Origin: Sphingobacteriales bacterium
Lineage (GTDB): Bacteria; Bacteroidota; Bacteroidia; Chitinophagales; Chitinophagaceae
Direction of reading: 5' to 3'
DNA length: 64,000 bases
Assembly: GCA_016708305.1 (NCBI GenBank)
Contig: JADJGB010000008.1
Location: 1,550,001-1,614,000, forward strand
Positions 19,023 through 29,420 of this stretch are shown in pieces (positions within the stretch are counted from its first letter, which is position 1; each line of letters begins with the position of its first letter). The translations under genes and the position numbers were made by a program. The notes beneath the pieces are model-generated. The model was not told where the DNA came from. It worked only from the letters and a program-made list of their open reading frames with translations, and ran no database searches.

Positions 19023-20440
19023 ATGTCACAGACAGATTACAGTTTTTCGGGCAGTAGAACAAAGTTTCAATAAGGCTGCAAAATTTACAACATGGGATAA
19101 AGGTTTATTAGAACAAATTAGCGCATGTAATGCCGTATTACGTTTACGCTTCCCATTAAAGAGAGAGGATGGTACCATTGAGGTAATTGAGGCATATCGT
19201 GTACAGCACTCTCATCACAAAACTCCTTGTAAGGGCGGTATTCGTTTTTCTACCGAGGTGAATCAGGATGAAGTAATGGCGCTTGCGGCTTTAATGACCT
19301 ATAAATGCGCCATTGTGGACGTTCCTTTTGGTGGAGGAAAGGGTGGTATTAAAATTAACCCCAAAGATTTCACAACTTATGAATTAGAAAAAATTACCCG
19401 TCGTTATACTTCGGAATTAGTTAAGAAAAATTTCATTGGCCCTGCAATTGATGTGCCGGCTCCTGATTATGGAACAGGCGAAAGAGAAATGTCATGGATT
19501 GTGGATACTTACGCGGCCATGAACCCCGATAATATTGATGCAGCAGGATGCGTTACCGGCAAACCGGTATCACAAGGCGGCGTAAATGGGCGCAGAGGAG
19601 CTACTGGACTGGGAGTTTTCTTCGGATTGAGGGAAGTGTGCAATATGAAGGATGAAATGGAAACAAGAGGGTTAACGACTGGTGTAGAAGGAAAAAGGAT
19701 TGTAGTGCAAGGTTTAGGAAATGTGGGTTATCATTCTGCCAAGTATTTTCAGGATGCAGGCTCCAAATTGATAGCACTTGCAGAATATGAAGGCGCTATT
19801 ATGAATGAAGACGGGCTGGATGTGGATGCCGTAGTGGCGCACAGGAAAGCTACCGGTTCCATTTTTAATTTCCCGGGCGCTACCAATATTGCAAAAAGTG
19901 GTGATGCCTTAGAGTTGGAATGTGATATTTTGATTCCTGCAGCGCTTGAAAACGTAATTAACGGAGAAAATGCCCCAAGAGTAAAGGCAAAAATTGTTGG
20001 CGAAGCTGCCAATGGTCCGTTAACACCAGAGGCTGATGAAATATTATTGGAAAAAGGTGTTCTCGTTGTTCCCCGATATGTACCTGAATGCCGGTGGTGT
20101 TACTGTTTCTTATTTCGAATGGCTGAAAAATCTTAGCCACGTGAGATATGGACGAATGGAAAAGAGATTTCAGGAAAACCTGCATGGCAAAATTTTGGAA
20201 GAGATGGAAAATCTTACAGGTAAAACAGTGAGCGAAGATGACAGACGGTTTATTAAACACGGGCCAGACGAAGTTGATTTGGTAAACAGCGGATTAGAGG
20301 AAACAATGATAAATGCCACCCGGCAGATAATGGAGGAATGGAAGGGTAATCCCCTAATACCTGATATGCGAACAGCAGCCTATGTGGTAGCCATCAATAA
20401 AGTAGCTTCCACCTATGCACAATTGGGAATTTTTCCTTAA
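19023..20440 (+). CDS. gdhA: Glutamate (Glu/Leu/Phe/Val) dehydrogenase (frameshifts)
   Basis: About 472 aa interconverting glutamate and 2-oxoglutarate with NAD(P). The N-terminus MSQTDYSF continues after two missing bases near 19050 as FNKAAKFTTWDKGLL. Conserved sites are HKTPCKGGIRF, FGGGKGGI (substrate Lys), DVPAPDYGTG and the Rossmann motif VVQGLGNVG. At about 20075 a C-run of four instead of three moves the frame; it then reads DMYLNAGGVTVSYFEW to YAQLGIFP. Normal length when repaired. Confidence 0.9.
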
Positions 20441-20457
20441 CCATTTTTATAGTTTTT

Positions 20458-20495
20458 CAGAAAAGGCCGCCTTCCTGGCAGCCTTTTCTGTTTTT
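20458..20495 (+). terminator. Rho-independent terminator after gdh
   Basis: CAGAAAAGGC and GCC pair with GGC and GCCTTTTCTG around a short loop, followed by TTTTT. It lies 18 bp after the gdh stop. Confidence 0.85.
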
Positions 20496-20544
20496 ACAAA
20501 TTCGGTAATTCAAATATTCAATCCTTTGTTATCTTCGCAGCCTT

Positions 20545-21547
20545 ATGAGCAAAGAAAGAGATATTGTATTGAGTGGCGTTAGGCCAACAGGGTTTTTACA
20601 TCTGGGAAATTATTTTGGGGCATTGAAGAACTATAAAAATGCAGGATGAATATGACTGTTATTTTTTTATAGCAGATTTACATTCGCTAACAACTCACCC
20701 TGATACCAAAGAATTGAAAGAGCATGTTTTGCACGTTGTTTCTGAGTATATTGCCTGTGGGTTAGATCCCGAAAAAGTGGCGCTTTATTGTCAGAGCGAT
20801 TTACCTCAAACGGCAGAATTGTATTTGTATCTGAATATGCTGGCTTACAAAGGAGAATTAGAGAAAACCACAACTTTTAAAGATAAAGTAAGACTTCAAC
20901 CCGAAAATGTGAATGTCGGATTGCTGACATACCCGGTGTTAATGGCGGCAGATATATTAATTCACCGAGCTAAACTGGTGCCCGTAGGTAAAGATCAGGA
21001 GCAACACCTTGAAATGACCCGGAATTTTGCTAACCGCTTCAATCATCGTTATGGCGATGTTTTCCCTGAACCTCAGGCATTTAACTTTGGCAGCGTACTG
21101 CTCAAAGTGCCCAGCCTGGATGGTGCGGGCAAGATGAGCAAAAGCGAAAACCAGTACGCTACACTTTATCTGGCAGATGATGATGACTTGATTAGAAAAA
21201 AAGTAATGAAGGCAAAAACTGATCTGGGGCCAACAGAACCCAATATGGAAAAGCCAGACTATATTCAGAATATTTTTGATTTGATGAAATTGGTTTGTAA
21301 TCAAGAGGTGATTGACAAATTTGAAAGTGATTATAATAATTGTACCATCAGATACGGCGATTTAAAAAAACAATTGGCAGAGGATGTGGTGAACTATATT
21401 TCACCTATTCGCCAAAGAACAAAAGATATCAGAGAAAACGAATCTTATTTGAGCGATATTCTGAGGTCAGGGGCTGAAAAAGCACATGTAAATGCCGAAA
21501 AAACTATGGAGAAAGTAAGAGAGGCCATTGGTTTGAAATATTTTTGA
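20545..21547 (+). CDS. trpS: Tryptophanyl-tRNA synthetase (one frameshift)
   Basis: A class I synthetase of about 333 aa. The start MSKERDIVLSGVRPTGFLHLGN carries the HIGH-type motif HLGN. The frame changes in the A-run near 20632-20640 (NYKN to KMQDEYDCYF). The rest is continuous, with LTYPVLMAADIL, VGKDQEQHLEMTR, the KMSKS loop GKMSKSEN and a normal C-terminus. Since trpS is essential, the break is most easily read as a sequence error. Confidence 0.93.
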
Positions 21548-21643
21548 GAAAGCATTCGTGTTTTAATAAAAAAATGATTATTTTGGATGGCAATTATTAT
21601 TGAAATTGCATTCATTTTTCAAAAATAAATTTAATTCGTATCT

Positions 21644-22282
21644 ATGGCAAAACTAAAATTAAAGCCTAAACATATTGCAGTTGCAGGGAATATCGGGGCC
21701 GGAAAAACAACCCTTACCGAAATGTTGAGCAAGCATTATAAATGGATACCGAACTTTGAAGATGTGGACAACAATCCTTATCTAATGGATTTCTATGAAG
21801 ATATGCCGCGTTGGAGTTTTAATTTGCAGATATATTTTTTAAACGGCCGCCTGAAACAATTGCTGGATATTCAAAATGGCACAGAAACTGTCATTCAGGA
21901 CAGAACCATTTATGAAGATGCGAATATTTTTGCCCCAAACCTTCATGAAATGGGATTGATGAGCAAAAGGGACTTTGATAATTATTTTGATTTCTTTCAA
22001 ACATTAAAAACAATGGTAAACCCACCGGACCTGTTGATTTACCTGAATGCTTAGGTGCCAACGCTTGTAGGCCAGATTCAAAAACGGGGAAGGGAGTATG
22101 AAGAAAATATCAGGTTGGATTACCTCAAAAAACTGAATGAATTTTATAACAAGTGGATAGGAGGTTACAAGGAAGGTCCATTGCTAATTATAGATGTGGA
22201 TATAAACAAGTTTGCAGAAAAAGAAGAGGACTTAGGAGAAATTATTTCCAAAGTGGATTCGCAGTTGTTTGGTTTGTTTTAG
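21644..22282 (+). CDS. Deoxynucleoside kinase (deoxyadenosine/deoxyguanosine type) with an in-frame TAG
   Basis: A dNK-family enzyme of about 212 aa that phosphorylates deoxynucleosides. The P-loop is GNIGAGKTT (residues 15-23), the DRT/DRY-type motif is QDRTIYEDA, and the C-terminal half has QIQKRGREYEENI, the LID arginines. A TAG at 22052-22054 stands between LLIYLNA and VPTLVGQI, where relatives have Ser. The frame is otherwise open on both sides, so this is a substitution and not an indel. Confidence 0.85.
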
Positions 22283-22383
22283 TGATATTGAAGATTTAAA
22301 AAAAAGATTAGTTCATTTTCTTTTTTAAAAGGATAGTTCCCATTCAGTTAAAAAATAATAAAGGTAGTATAACATAAACTGTG

Positions 22384-22425
22384 TAAGTCCTACAAAGTTG
22401 GGGTACCCCAACTTTGTAGGACTTA
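22384..22425. repeat. Perfect 42-bp palindrome inside the left end of the IS256 element
   Basis: The sequence is its own reverse complement over 42 bp, centred on GGGGTACCCC at 22399-22408, and overlaps the inner part of the left inverted repeat. It lies 31 bp before the transposase ATG. As RNA it would form a 21-bp stem ahead of the transposase start, able to block transcription or translation entering from outside. Confidence 0.9.
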
Positions 22426-22455
22426 TTTATTAATTTTAAAACACAGTTTAATTTT

Positions 22456-23646
22456 ATGGACAAAGAACAAATGCTATCAGACGCTTTTTTAAAGCAGTTT
22501 AAAACCGGAGAAGAGCTAACTGACTTTTTGACTCAGCCAAAAACGAGGTATTGAAAAGATGCTTGAAGGCGAGTTAGATGCTCACCTTAGTTACGACAAG
22601 CATGAAAAAAGCAGTACTTCAAATGCCAGAAACGGCTATGGCACAAAACGCATTAAAACCGGTTTTGGAGAAAGTGAAATACAAGTACCCAGAGACAGGG
22701 ACACCTCCTTTAACCCGATGATAATACCCAAACGCCAAAGCATGGTAGATGGGTTAGAAAATGTAATCGTATCGCTGTATGCCAAAGGCAGGAGTGTAAG
22801 CGATATTGAAGAACAAATACGCGAGGTTTATCACTTTGATGTATCTACTTCAACCATTTCCAGAATTACAGAAACAGTAGCCGGCGATATTGTTCTCGGC
22901 AAAACAGGCCCTTAGATCCGCTGTATTTAATTGTATGGATGGATGGTATTGTTTTTAAGGTAAGAGAAAACAGTAAAGTCATTAACAAAACCATCTATCT
23001 TGCCGTAGGGCTCAATACAGACGGCAAAAAAGAAGTACTGGGCATGTGGCTTGGCAAAACGAAAGTGCTGCATTTTGGCTTAGCGTTTTAACCGATTTAA
23101 AAGCCAGAGGTGTAGGAGACATACTCATTACAGCTACCGATAACCTCAATGGTTTTACCCAAACCATCAATAATGTTTTCCCGCAATCACAAACTCAAAT
23201 CTGTGTGGTGCATCAAATACGCAACTCGGCAAAATATGTGGTTTGGAAAGACAAAAAGCATTTTCAAAAGACATGAAACTCATCTACGACGCCCCAACAA
23301 AACAGGCAGCAAAAGCAGCACTGGAAGACTTTAAAAATAACTGGAACCACAAATATCCATACGCCATAAAATCTTGGGAAGATAATTGGGAAGCGCTTAC
23401 CGTTTTTTTGAGTTCCCTTTAGAAATAAGAAAAATCATTTACACCACTAACCTAATAGAAAACCTGAATGGAAAAATCAGAAAATACACCAAAAATAAAA
23501 TGTCCTTCCCCTACAGATGAAGCAGTCTTAAAATCGGTATATTTGGCTTTAAGAGAAGCAACAAAAAATGGAGTATGCCTATACAAAATTGGGGCATCAT
23601 CCTAAATCAGTTCTTAACAATGTTTGAAAAAAGGGTTCAACTTTAA
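22456..23646 (+). pseudogene. IS256-family (mutator-type) transposase, broken by at least five frame changes
   Basis: The pieces join into one protein of about 400 aa: MDKEQMLSDAFLKQF, GELDAHLSYDKHE, the catalytic-domain segment LYLIVWMDGIVFKV (first Asp), ITATDNLNGF (second Asp), QTQICVVHQIRNS, IYTTNLIENLNGKIRKYT (region of the last Glu) and WGIILNQFLTMFEKR. Frame changes lie near 22545, 22915, 23060, 23265, 23415 and 23515. The parts are colinear with nothing large missing, so the damage is like that of the host genes and may be sequence error. Confidence 0.85.
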
Positions 23647-23729
23647 ACAAAAAGCTAAACCCTTATATTTTTAACTTACACAGTTTATGGGATACTGTCA
23701 ATCTTAAAAAATAAACTTGTAACTATGCT

Positions 23730-25978
23730 TTAGTTTTGCCTAAGAAAAGGCTCCTTTAAAAGTTTTTTATCTCCCACAATCCATACAATATCGCCTTCGA
23801 GGAGCTGCATATCTGATTCTGGATTTAGTATTCTTTCACCATTTCTTTCTATACCAACCACCAGTCCATGTATCCTGTTGCGCAAATCGGCCTCTCTGAT
23901 TGATTTATTAATTAGTAAACAATTATCATCTACGAAGAATTTATCTAATTTCATTTCTACTTCTTCTGTATTTTTTAAGCTGCGTTTATCCTCTCTTAAA
24001 ATTGCTGACATACGTTTCTCCTGTGTATCTGTACAAATGATAAACAATTTGTCGCTTGGATAGATTTTTTCATCTCTGTCGGGATTCACAATGGAAATCT
24101 GACCTCTTTTTACTAATGCTATATTGATACCAATTCGTTCTCTCCATTGAAGTTCATTGAGTGTTTTCCCTATAATATGAGAAGCTTCGGAAGGTACATC
24201 AAAGGTGGTCATGTGCGCATCCCAGGGACCTAACTGCGCATTTCTTTTTTGTGCTTCAGCATAATCCAAGGCATTTTGTGCTTCTATTTCACGGTTATGA
24301 AGATTGGTTATAAACCTCTCCTCAATGTGATCGTACAGTTTTTGAAGCCAATGCCTGAATACAATCAGAAAAACCAAAATTGCTAAAGCCGCATATAAAG
24401 CGACTTGTAATGAAAAAACTCTTCGTAGTAAAAATATAATAATAAAAACCCCTAATAGTACTTTGATAAGTCTCATCATCCAGATAGGGCCTTTAAATTT
24501 ATTCTGAGCGTAAATATTTCTGTAGGACTGACTGTTTTGATTGCGTAGAACCAGCGCCCAAAGAAATGGCGACATGATTAATAAGGTCAAAATTACAGAA
24601 GTGATTCGCCCAATTTCGAAATTGATGCTTGCCAGCCAGGGAAAAAGAAAGGATGTGGTGCCTATTACTAGCGCCAAAAGAATAACCGAATAGACTGAAC
24701 AATTGATAATATAAGTTCTCAATACACTTCTCCAATCGCTTACAGTGCGCAAGGAACTGGCTTCTGCACTATACCTGTTTATTCTTTCCTGCCATCGTAA
24801 AGGAAATTGATGGTATAGCCAGTTGTATAATTTGGTGCTGAACAAGGTGAGAGAAGGTGATATAAATATGGTAATGGCCGATACGGCAATGATTATGGGA
24901 TATAAATGCTCTCCAATGGCTTTATGTTTTGCGCCCAGCGCAATAATGATAAAGGAGAATTCGCCAATGAGCGTAAGGCTCATACCGGTTTGGAGTGAAG
25001 TCTTCAGCGAGTTGCCCGAAATATATGCCCCGGTGCCAATTACCAGCGTTTTGCCAATGATGACCGTAGTAGAAATGATGAGGATAGGCCAGATGTACTG
25101 GCTGATAACATGTAATTCAATCAACATCCCCATTGATACAAAAAAAATAGCGCCGAACAAATCTCTTACAGGTCTTACCAAATGTATTATTCGCTCTGCC
25201 TTGGTAGTTTCTGACAAAAGCGAACCCATTACGAAAGCGCCCAAAGCCGCCGAGAATCCTACTTTTGTGGAAAATATTACCATTATAAAGCACATGGCAA
25301 TGGCTACTATAAGCAATAACTCATCCGTTAAAAATTTTTTTGACTTTTTCAGAAGTGATGGGATAAGTAAAATTCCTGAAAGAAACCAAATCATAATAAA
25401 AAAAACCAGTTTAAGGATGGTATAAAATATTTGCATGCCATCAATTTCTTGCGTAACCACAAAACTCCCCAATAGTACCAAAAGTGTTACTGCAATAATA
25501 TCCTCTACCACTAATACCCCAAAAACCAATCCTGCAAAATTCCGGTGCATTAAGTTAAGGTCATCAAAGGTTTTTATAATAACTGTTGAAGAGGAAATAG
25601 TAAGGCAGGCTCCTAAAAATATACTGTCCATAACCGGCCAGCCTAACAATTTGCCCACAGTAAAACCGATAATACCCATGCCAACCGCCTCAAATCCGGC
25701 GGTTACTGATGCAGAGCCGCCCATTTTTGCCAGTTTTTTAAAACTAAACTCCAGCCCTAACCCAAAAAGTAAAAAATAACGCCGATTTCGCCCCAAACCT
25801 GAACATCACTTATATCATAAATTGAAGGAAAAAGTTTGAAATGAGGACTAATAAGCATTCCGGCTATCATATATCCCAGTACAAGCGGAAATTTTATCCA
25901 TTTAAATAATAATGTAACCACTGCCGCGACACCTAAAATTAAGGCCAGATCTGTTATTAAATTTGGTAAAACCGTCAT
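23730..25978 (-). CDS. CPA2-family cation:proton antiporter with two TrkA-C domains (one frameshift)
   Basis: About 750 aa. The start is MTVLPNLITDLALILG (25978). The sequence VWGEIGVIFYF joins LLFGLGLEFSF across a one-base deletion in a T-run near 25775. About 12 membrane helices of the Na/H exchanger fold include LTISSSTVIIKT and GFSAALGAFVMGSLLSET. A second hydrophobic block spans about residues 400-520. Two cytoplasmic TrkA-C-like domains end the protein (IALVKRGQISIVNPDRDE; GLVVGIERNGERILNPESD). It probably exports K+ or Na+ in exchange for protons. Confidence 0.85.
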
Positions 25979-26061
25979 GCTGTTTGTTTTTAGAAAAATA
26001 TAAAATTCACCAATAAACAAAAGTTTCTGGTAATGCAACAATATTACAAAAGAATAGGTAA

Positions 26062-27003
26062 TTACAGTACTTTAAGGCTGTTTATTTTGTCAGAGTCAAT
26101 TTTTCTAACCAATTCATCAAGTGTATTGAACTTTTCTTCGGGGCGTAAATACTTCTTTATATATACCCGTAATGTATCGCCATAAATTTCACTGTTAAAG
26201 TCAAAAATATTTACCTCAGCCACTCTTCTTTTGCCATCAACTGTTGGTCTAAAGCCAATGCTCATCATTCCTTTCATCATGTTGCTATAGGAGCCGTCTT
26301 TGTTTTTAAGCGAAGCATATACAGCATAAATTCCATTTCCGGGTATAATTTTTTCATCGTCCTTAACTTTCAGATTGGCAGTAGGATAGCCCAATGTCCG
26401 GCCTATTTTGTCTCCATGGACAACCTCGCCTTCAAAAAAGAAGTGGTACCCCAGCAAATGATTGATCGTGGTAGTGTCGCCTTTCAGAATGGCCTCTCTG
26501 ATTTTTGTAGAGCTGATGGCGATGTTATCAAGGATATGTTTGGGAATTTCTTTCAAATTATAATGGTATTGCTGGCGATATTTTTCCAATAGTGCAAAAT
26601 TGCCTACACGATCACGGCCAAACCTGTGGTCGTACCCAATAATAATAGTAATAGGGTGAAATTTTTTAATTAAAAAATCTCTCAGGTATTCTTCGGGAGG
26701 CTGGTTGGCAAAGGCCTCGGTAAAGGGTGTGATGACTAAATGGTCTATTCCAAGTTGTTTCAGTAATTCGATACGCTCCTCAATGGTATTTATTAGCCTG
26801 ATACCCAAGATGGATGAAGAAACTACTTTGCGCGGATGCGGATGAAAAGTAATAATAACCGATTCTCCATCAACTCTTTTTGCCTCTTGTTTCAATTGTT
26901 CTATTACCTGCCTGTGTCCCTGATGAACACCATCAAAGGTGCCTATCGTAATCACTGCATTTTTGAATGTAGGTAATTCTTCAATATTGTAATGTATCTT
27001 CAT
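26062..27003 (-). CDS. ribF: Bifunctional riboflavin kinase / FMN adenylyltransferase
   Basis: About 313 aa making FMN and FAD from riboflavin. The adenylyltransferase domain has VITIGTFDGVHQGH, FHPHPRKV and IIGYDHRFGRDR. The flavokinase domain has GRTLGYPTANL and IYGDTLRVYIKKYLRPE. I use the ATG at 27003 (MKIHYNIEELP) in place of the one three codons upstream because it matches the family start. Intact. Confidence 0.93.
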   Translation of the reverse strand: MKIHYNIEELPTFKNAVITIGTFDGVHQGHRQVIEQLKQEAKRVDGESVIITFHPHPRKVVSSSILGIRLINTIEERIELLKQLGIDHLVITPFTEAFANQPPEEYLRDFLIKKFHPITIIIGYDHRFGRDRVGNFALLEKYRQQYHYNLKEIPKHILDNIAISSTKIREAILKGDTTTINHLLGYHFFFEGEVVHGDKIGRTLGYPTANLKVKDDEKIIPGNGIYAVYASLKNKDGSYSNMMKGMMSIGFRPTVDGKRRVAEVNIFDFNSEIYGDTLRVYIKKYLRPEEKFNTLDELVRKIDSDKINSLKVL

Positions 27004-27111
27004 AAGCCGCAAATTTAAGGCGGAAAATGGGAATAATTTTTCAACTGGGTTATTGCCGCATTAATTATCTTAGCATCCTGAATCATTTATTCAATTTAAT
27101 ATTAAAAAATA

Positions 27112-28281
27112 ATGTCTTTATACTCCCAAAGAGGTGTTTCGGCTCAAAAAGAAGAGGTTCATGCTGCAACAAAAAACTTAGATAAAGGACTTTTTGAAAA
27201 AGCTTTTTGTAAAATTTACCCTGATATATTGGTAGGTGATGCTGACTGGGTAAATGTGATGCATGCCGATGGTGCCGGTACAAAAAGCATTTTAGCTTAT
27301 CTATATTGGAAGGAAACAGGAGATGCCAGCGTGTGGCGAGGCATTGCACAAGATACTATCGTGATGAATCTGGACGATCTTCTCTGTGTGGGGATTGATG
27401 ACCAACTTATTTTTTCATCTACAATAGACCGAAATAAAACCCTGATTCCTGCTGAGGTATTGAGCGAGATAATTAATGGCAGCCAGGAGTTTTTTGACCT
27501 GATGAAAACGCATAATGTGAATATTGCTTATATGGGCGGCGAAACGGCCGATGTGGGAGATGTGGTGCGTACCATAGCCGTAAACGGAATGATGACGGCG
27601 CGCTGGCCAAAAAACAGGTTGATTACCAACGAAAATATTAGTCCAGGGAATGTAATAGTGGGTTTATCATCCTTTGGAAAGGCAAATTATGAAGAGGATT
27701 ACAATAGTGGCATTGCCAGCAACGGCCTCACCAGTGCAAGGCATGATGTGCTGGCTAAAAAATACGCCGAAGAATATCCGGAAACTTACGAGCCTTCCTT
27801 ATCAGATGAGGTGGTTTATATCGGCCGGTACCGGATGACCGATGAAATTGAAGCAGGAGGTTATAAAACCAATATCGGAAAACTCATTTTAAGCCCCACC
27901 CGAACTTTTGCCCCAGTGATGAAAGCGTTGTTTCAGGAACATTTTGATGCAATTGATGGATTGATTCATTGTAGCGGAGGCGGGCAAACCAAATGCCTGA
28001 AATATGTTCCCGAGAATGTAAAAATTATCAAGGATAACCTTTTTGCTCCTCCTGTGATTTTTGATATCATTCAAAAAGCCAGCAGAGCAGATGAGCGTGA
28101 AATGTATCAGGTGTTCAATATGGGTACACGGATGGAGATTTATACCAATGAAAAAGAGGTTGACAGTATAATCAAAATTTCAAAATCTTTTGGTGTAGAT
28201 GCTCAGGTTATTGGAAGGGTAGAAGCGGCAGAAAACAAATCGCTAAGTATTTGCACTGCAAATGGAGTGGTGGAATATTAG
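27112..28281 (+). CDS. purM: Phosphoribosylformylglycinamidine cyclo-ligase (AIR synthase)
   Basis: An ATP-dependent enzyme of 389 aa in purine synthesis. Motifs are MHADGAGTKSILAYL, MNLDDLLCVG, YMGGETADVGD, VIVGLSSFGKANYEED and IHCSGGGQTKCLKYV. The 389-aa size is the longer Bacteroidota form. It diverges from ribF across 108 bp and is intact. Confidence 0.92.
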   Translation: MSLYSQRGVSAQKEEVHAATKNLDKGLFEKAFCKIYPDILVGDADWVNVMHADGAGTKSILAYLYWKETGDASVWRGIAQDTIVMNLDDLLCVGIDDQLIFSSTIDRNKTLIPAEVLSEIINGSQEFFDLMKTHNVNIAYMGGETADVGDVVRTIAVNGMMTARWPKNRLITNENISPGNVIVGLSSFGKANYEEDYNSGIASNGLTSARHDVLAKKYAEEYPETYEPSLSDEVVYIGRYRMTDEIEAGGYKTNIGKLILSPTRTFAPVMKALFQEHFDAIDGLIHCSGGGQTKCLKYVPENVKIIKDNLFAPPVIFDIIQKASRADEREMYQVFNMGTRMEIYTNEKEVDSIIKISKSFGVDAQVIGRVEAAENKSLSICTANGVVEY

Positions 28282-28362
28282 AGAAGAAAAAGAAATAGGA
28301 AGGCGACAATAAGTATTATAAACTATTGATAATAAACAAAATGCAAATGTAAGCTGAAATTT

Positions 28363-29112
28363 TTATTCAGATGCCTCATGTATCGATTTACTGATTTCTG
28401 TTATTAGCGAAATGTTTTTTTCAATGGCATTTCCAATTACAATGATATCTGCTCCTGCTTTACAATTCTGATAAGCCCTTTCGGCAGACAGGATTCCGCC
28501 GCCTACAAAAACGGGAGCTTCAATATTTTGGCTCACAGCCTTTATCATATCTTCGGTAATTGGGTTTTTGGCGCCGCTCCCTGCATCCATATACATTACC
28601 TTTAGCCCCAACATTTCGCCTGCCATAGCAGTGCAAACGGCAATATCATTTTTATCAGCCGGAATAGGAGCAGCATTGCTGATATAAGAAACCGTAGTAG
28701 CTGCGCCACCGTCCACAACAATATAGCCGGTTGGCAGAATTTCTAATCCACTATTTTTCACCTGAGCAGCAGACAATACATGCTGACCGATCAGTAATTC
28801 GGGATTTCGGCCGGAAATCAGAGAAAGATAGAGCAGCGCATCTGCGTATTTACTCACCTGCCAGGGGCTACCCGGAAACAGAATGACCGGGATTTCGGAA
28901 CTCGATTTAATTTGCTGAATTACTTCGTCAAGGTGATTCGTAAGCACCAAACTTCCACCTATCAGGAAATAATCAACCTCCGATGAATTGGCCAGGTCAA
29001 CTAATTTGGTTAAAGAAGACGTATTCACCCCATCCGGATCAATCAGAACTGCGAATGATTTTTGTTTATTCTTTTTCTTTTCTGCCAACGCATTGTAAAT
29101 ATTCATTTTCAT
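28363..29112 (-). CDS. Geranylgeranylglyceryl phosphate synthase-family protein
   Basis: A TIM-barrel prenyltransferase of 249 aa joining a polyprenyl diphosphate to sn-glycerol 1-phosphate. Motifs are VLIDPDGVN, FLIGGSLV, VILFPGSPWQVS, MYMDAGSGA, VFVGGGILSAERA and ADIIVIGNAIEKN. This group is found in archaea and also widely in Bacteroidota, where its role is not settled. Intact. The start could be the ATG two codons downstream (29106). Confidence 0.88.
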   Translation of the reverse strand: MKMNIYNALAEKKKNKQKSFAVLIDPDGVNTSSLTKLVDLANSSEVDYFLIGGSLVLTNHLDEVIQQIKSSSEIPVILFPGSPWQVSKYADALLYLSLISGRNPELLIGQHVLSAAQVKNSGLEILPTGYIVVDGGAATTVSYISNAAPIPADKNDIAVCTAMAGEMLGLKVMYMDAGSGAKNPITEDMIKAVSQNIEAPVFVGGGILSAERAYQNCKAGADIIVIGNAIEKNISLITEISKSIHEASE

Positions 29113-29420
29113 CAGGATCAGGATGGTTTATACAAAAGTGCAAAAAGTTTTGTAATTTCCATTTGTTTTCGGGATTGCCGGGAAATGTCGGTTTAAGTTG
29201 GTTTGATTTGTTCCTTTTTAATACGACATTTTTAATTGATTTTAACTGACTAATTTTCATGAAACCTTTATCGGGACTGCATTTTAGTCAGATTTAATTT
29301 TCTGAATATGACATACTTGCATAAAAAAACGGATTGGATTTTGTTTTGATGATTAAATAGGTAGTATCCGTATGGATATTTTGGAATGAATAAAAAAACA
29401 ATAAAACAAATTGATAAATT
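29113..29420. other. Intergenic region between GGGPS and clpB
   Basis: About 308 bp between divergent genes. A near-match to the -7 box (TATTTTGG) lies near 29376, before clpB. No HrcA-type CIRCE repeat or other operator is visible. A short minus-strand frame at 29066-29260 overlaps the GGGPS start and is not considered real. Confidence 0.4.

Larger units (their letters stand above)
22363..23699 (+). mobile_element. IS256-family insertion sequence
   Basis: The 1337-bp element has imperfect 26-bp terminal inverted repeats at 22363-22388 and 23674-23699 (22 of 26 match; shared core CATAAACTGTGTAAGT). The flanking 9-mers AATAATAAA and AATCTTAAA match at 7 of 9 and could be a decayed target duplication, but the region is AT-rich so this is weak. 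It contains one transposase gene and a long palindrome next to the left end. Confidence 0.8.

Noticed and set aside
22052..22054. TAG in the deoxynucleoside kinase as a recoded stop
   Set aside because: TAG ends other intact genes in the window (for example purM), so general reassignment is not supported.
22354..23708. 9-bp target duplication of IS256
   Set aside because: AATAATAAA and AATCTTAAA match at 7 of 9 in an AT-rich region; too weak to call.
29066..29260. Minus-strand frame of 64 codons upstream of GGGPS
   Set aside because: It overlaps the real GGGPS start in another frame and lacks coding character.
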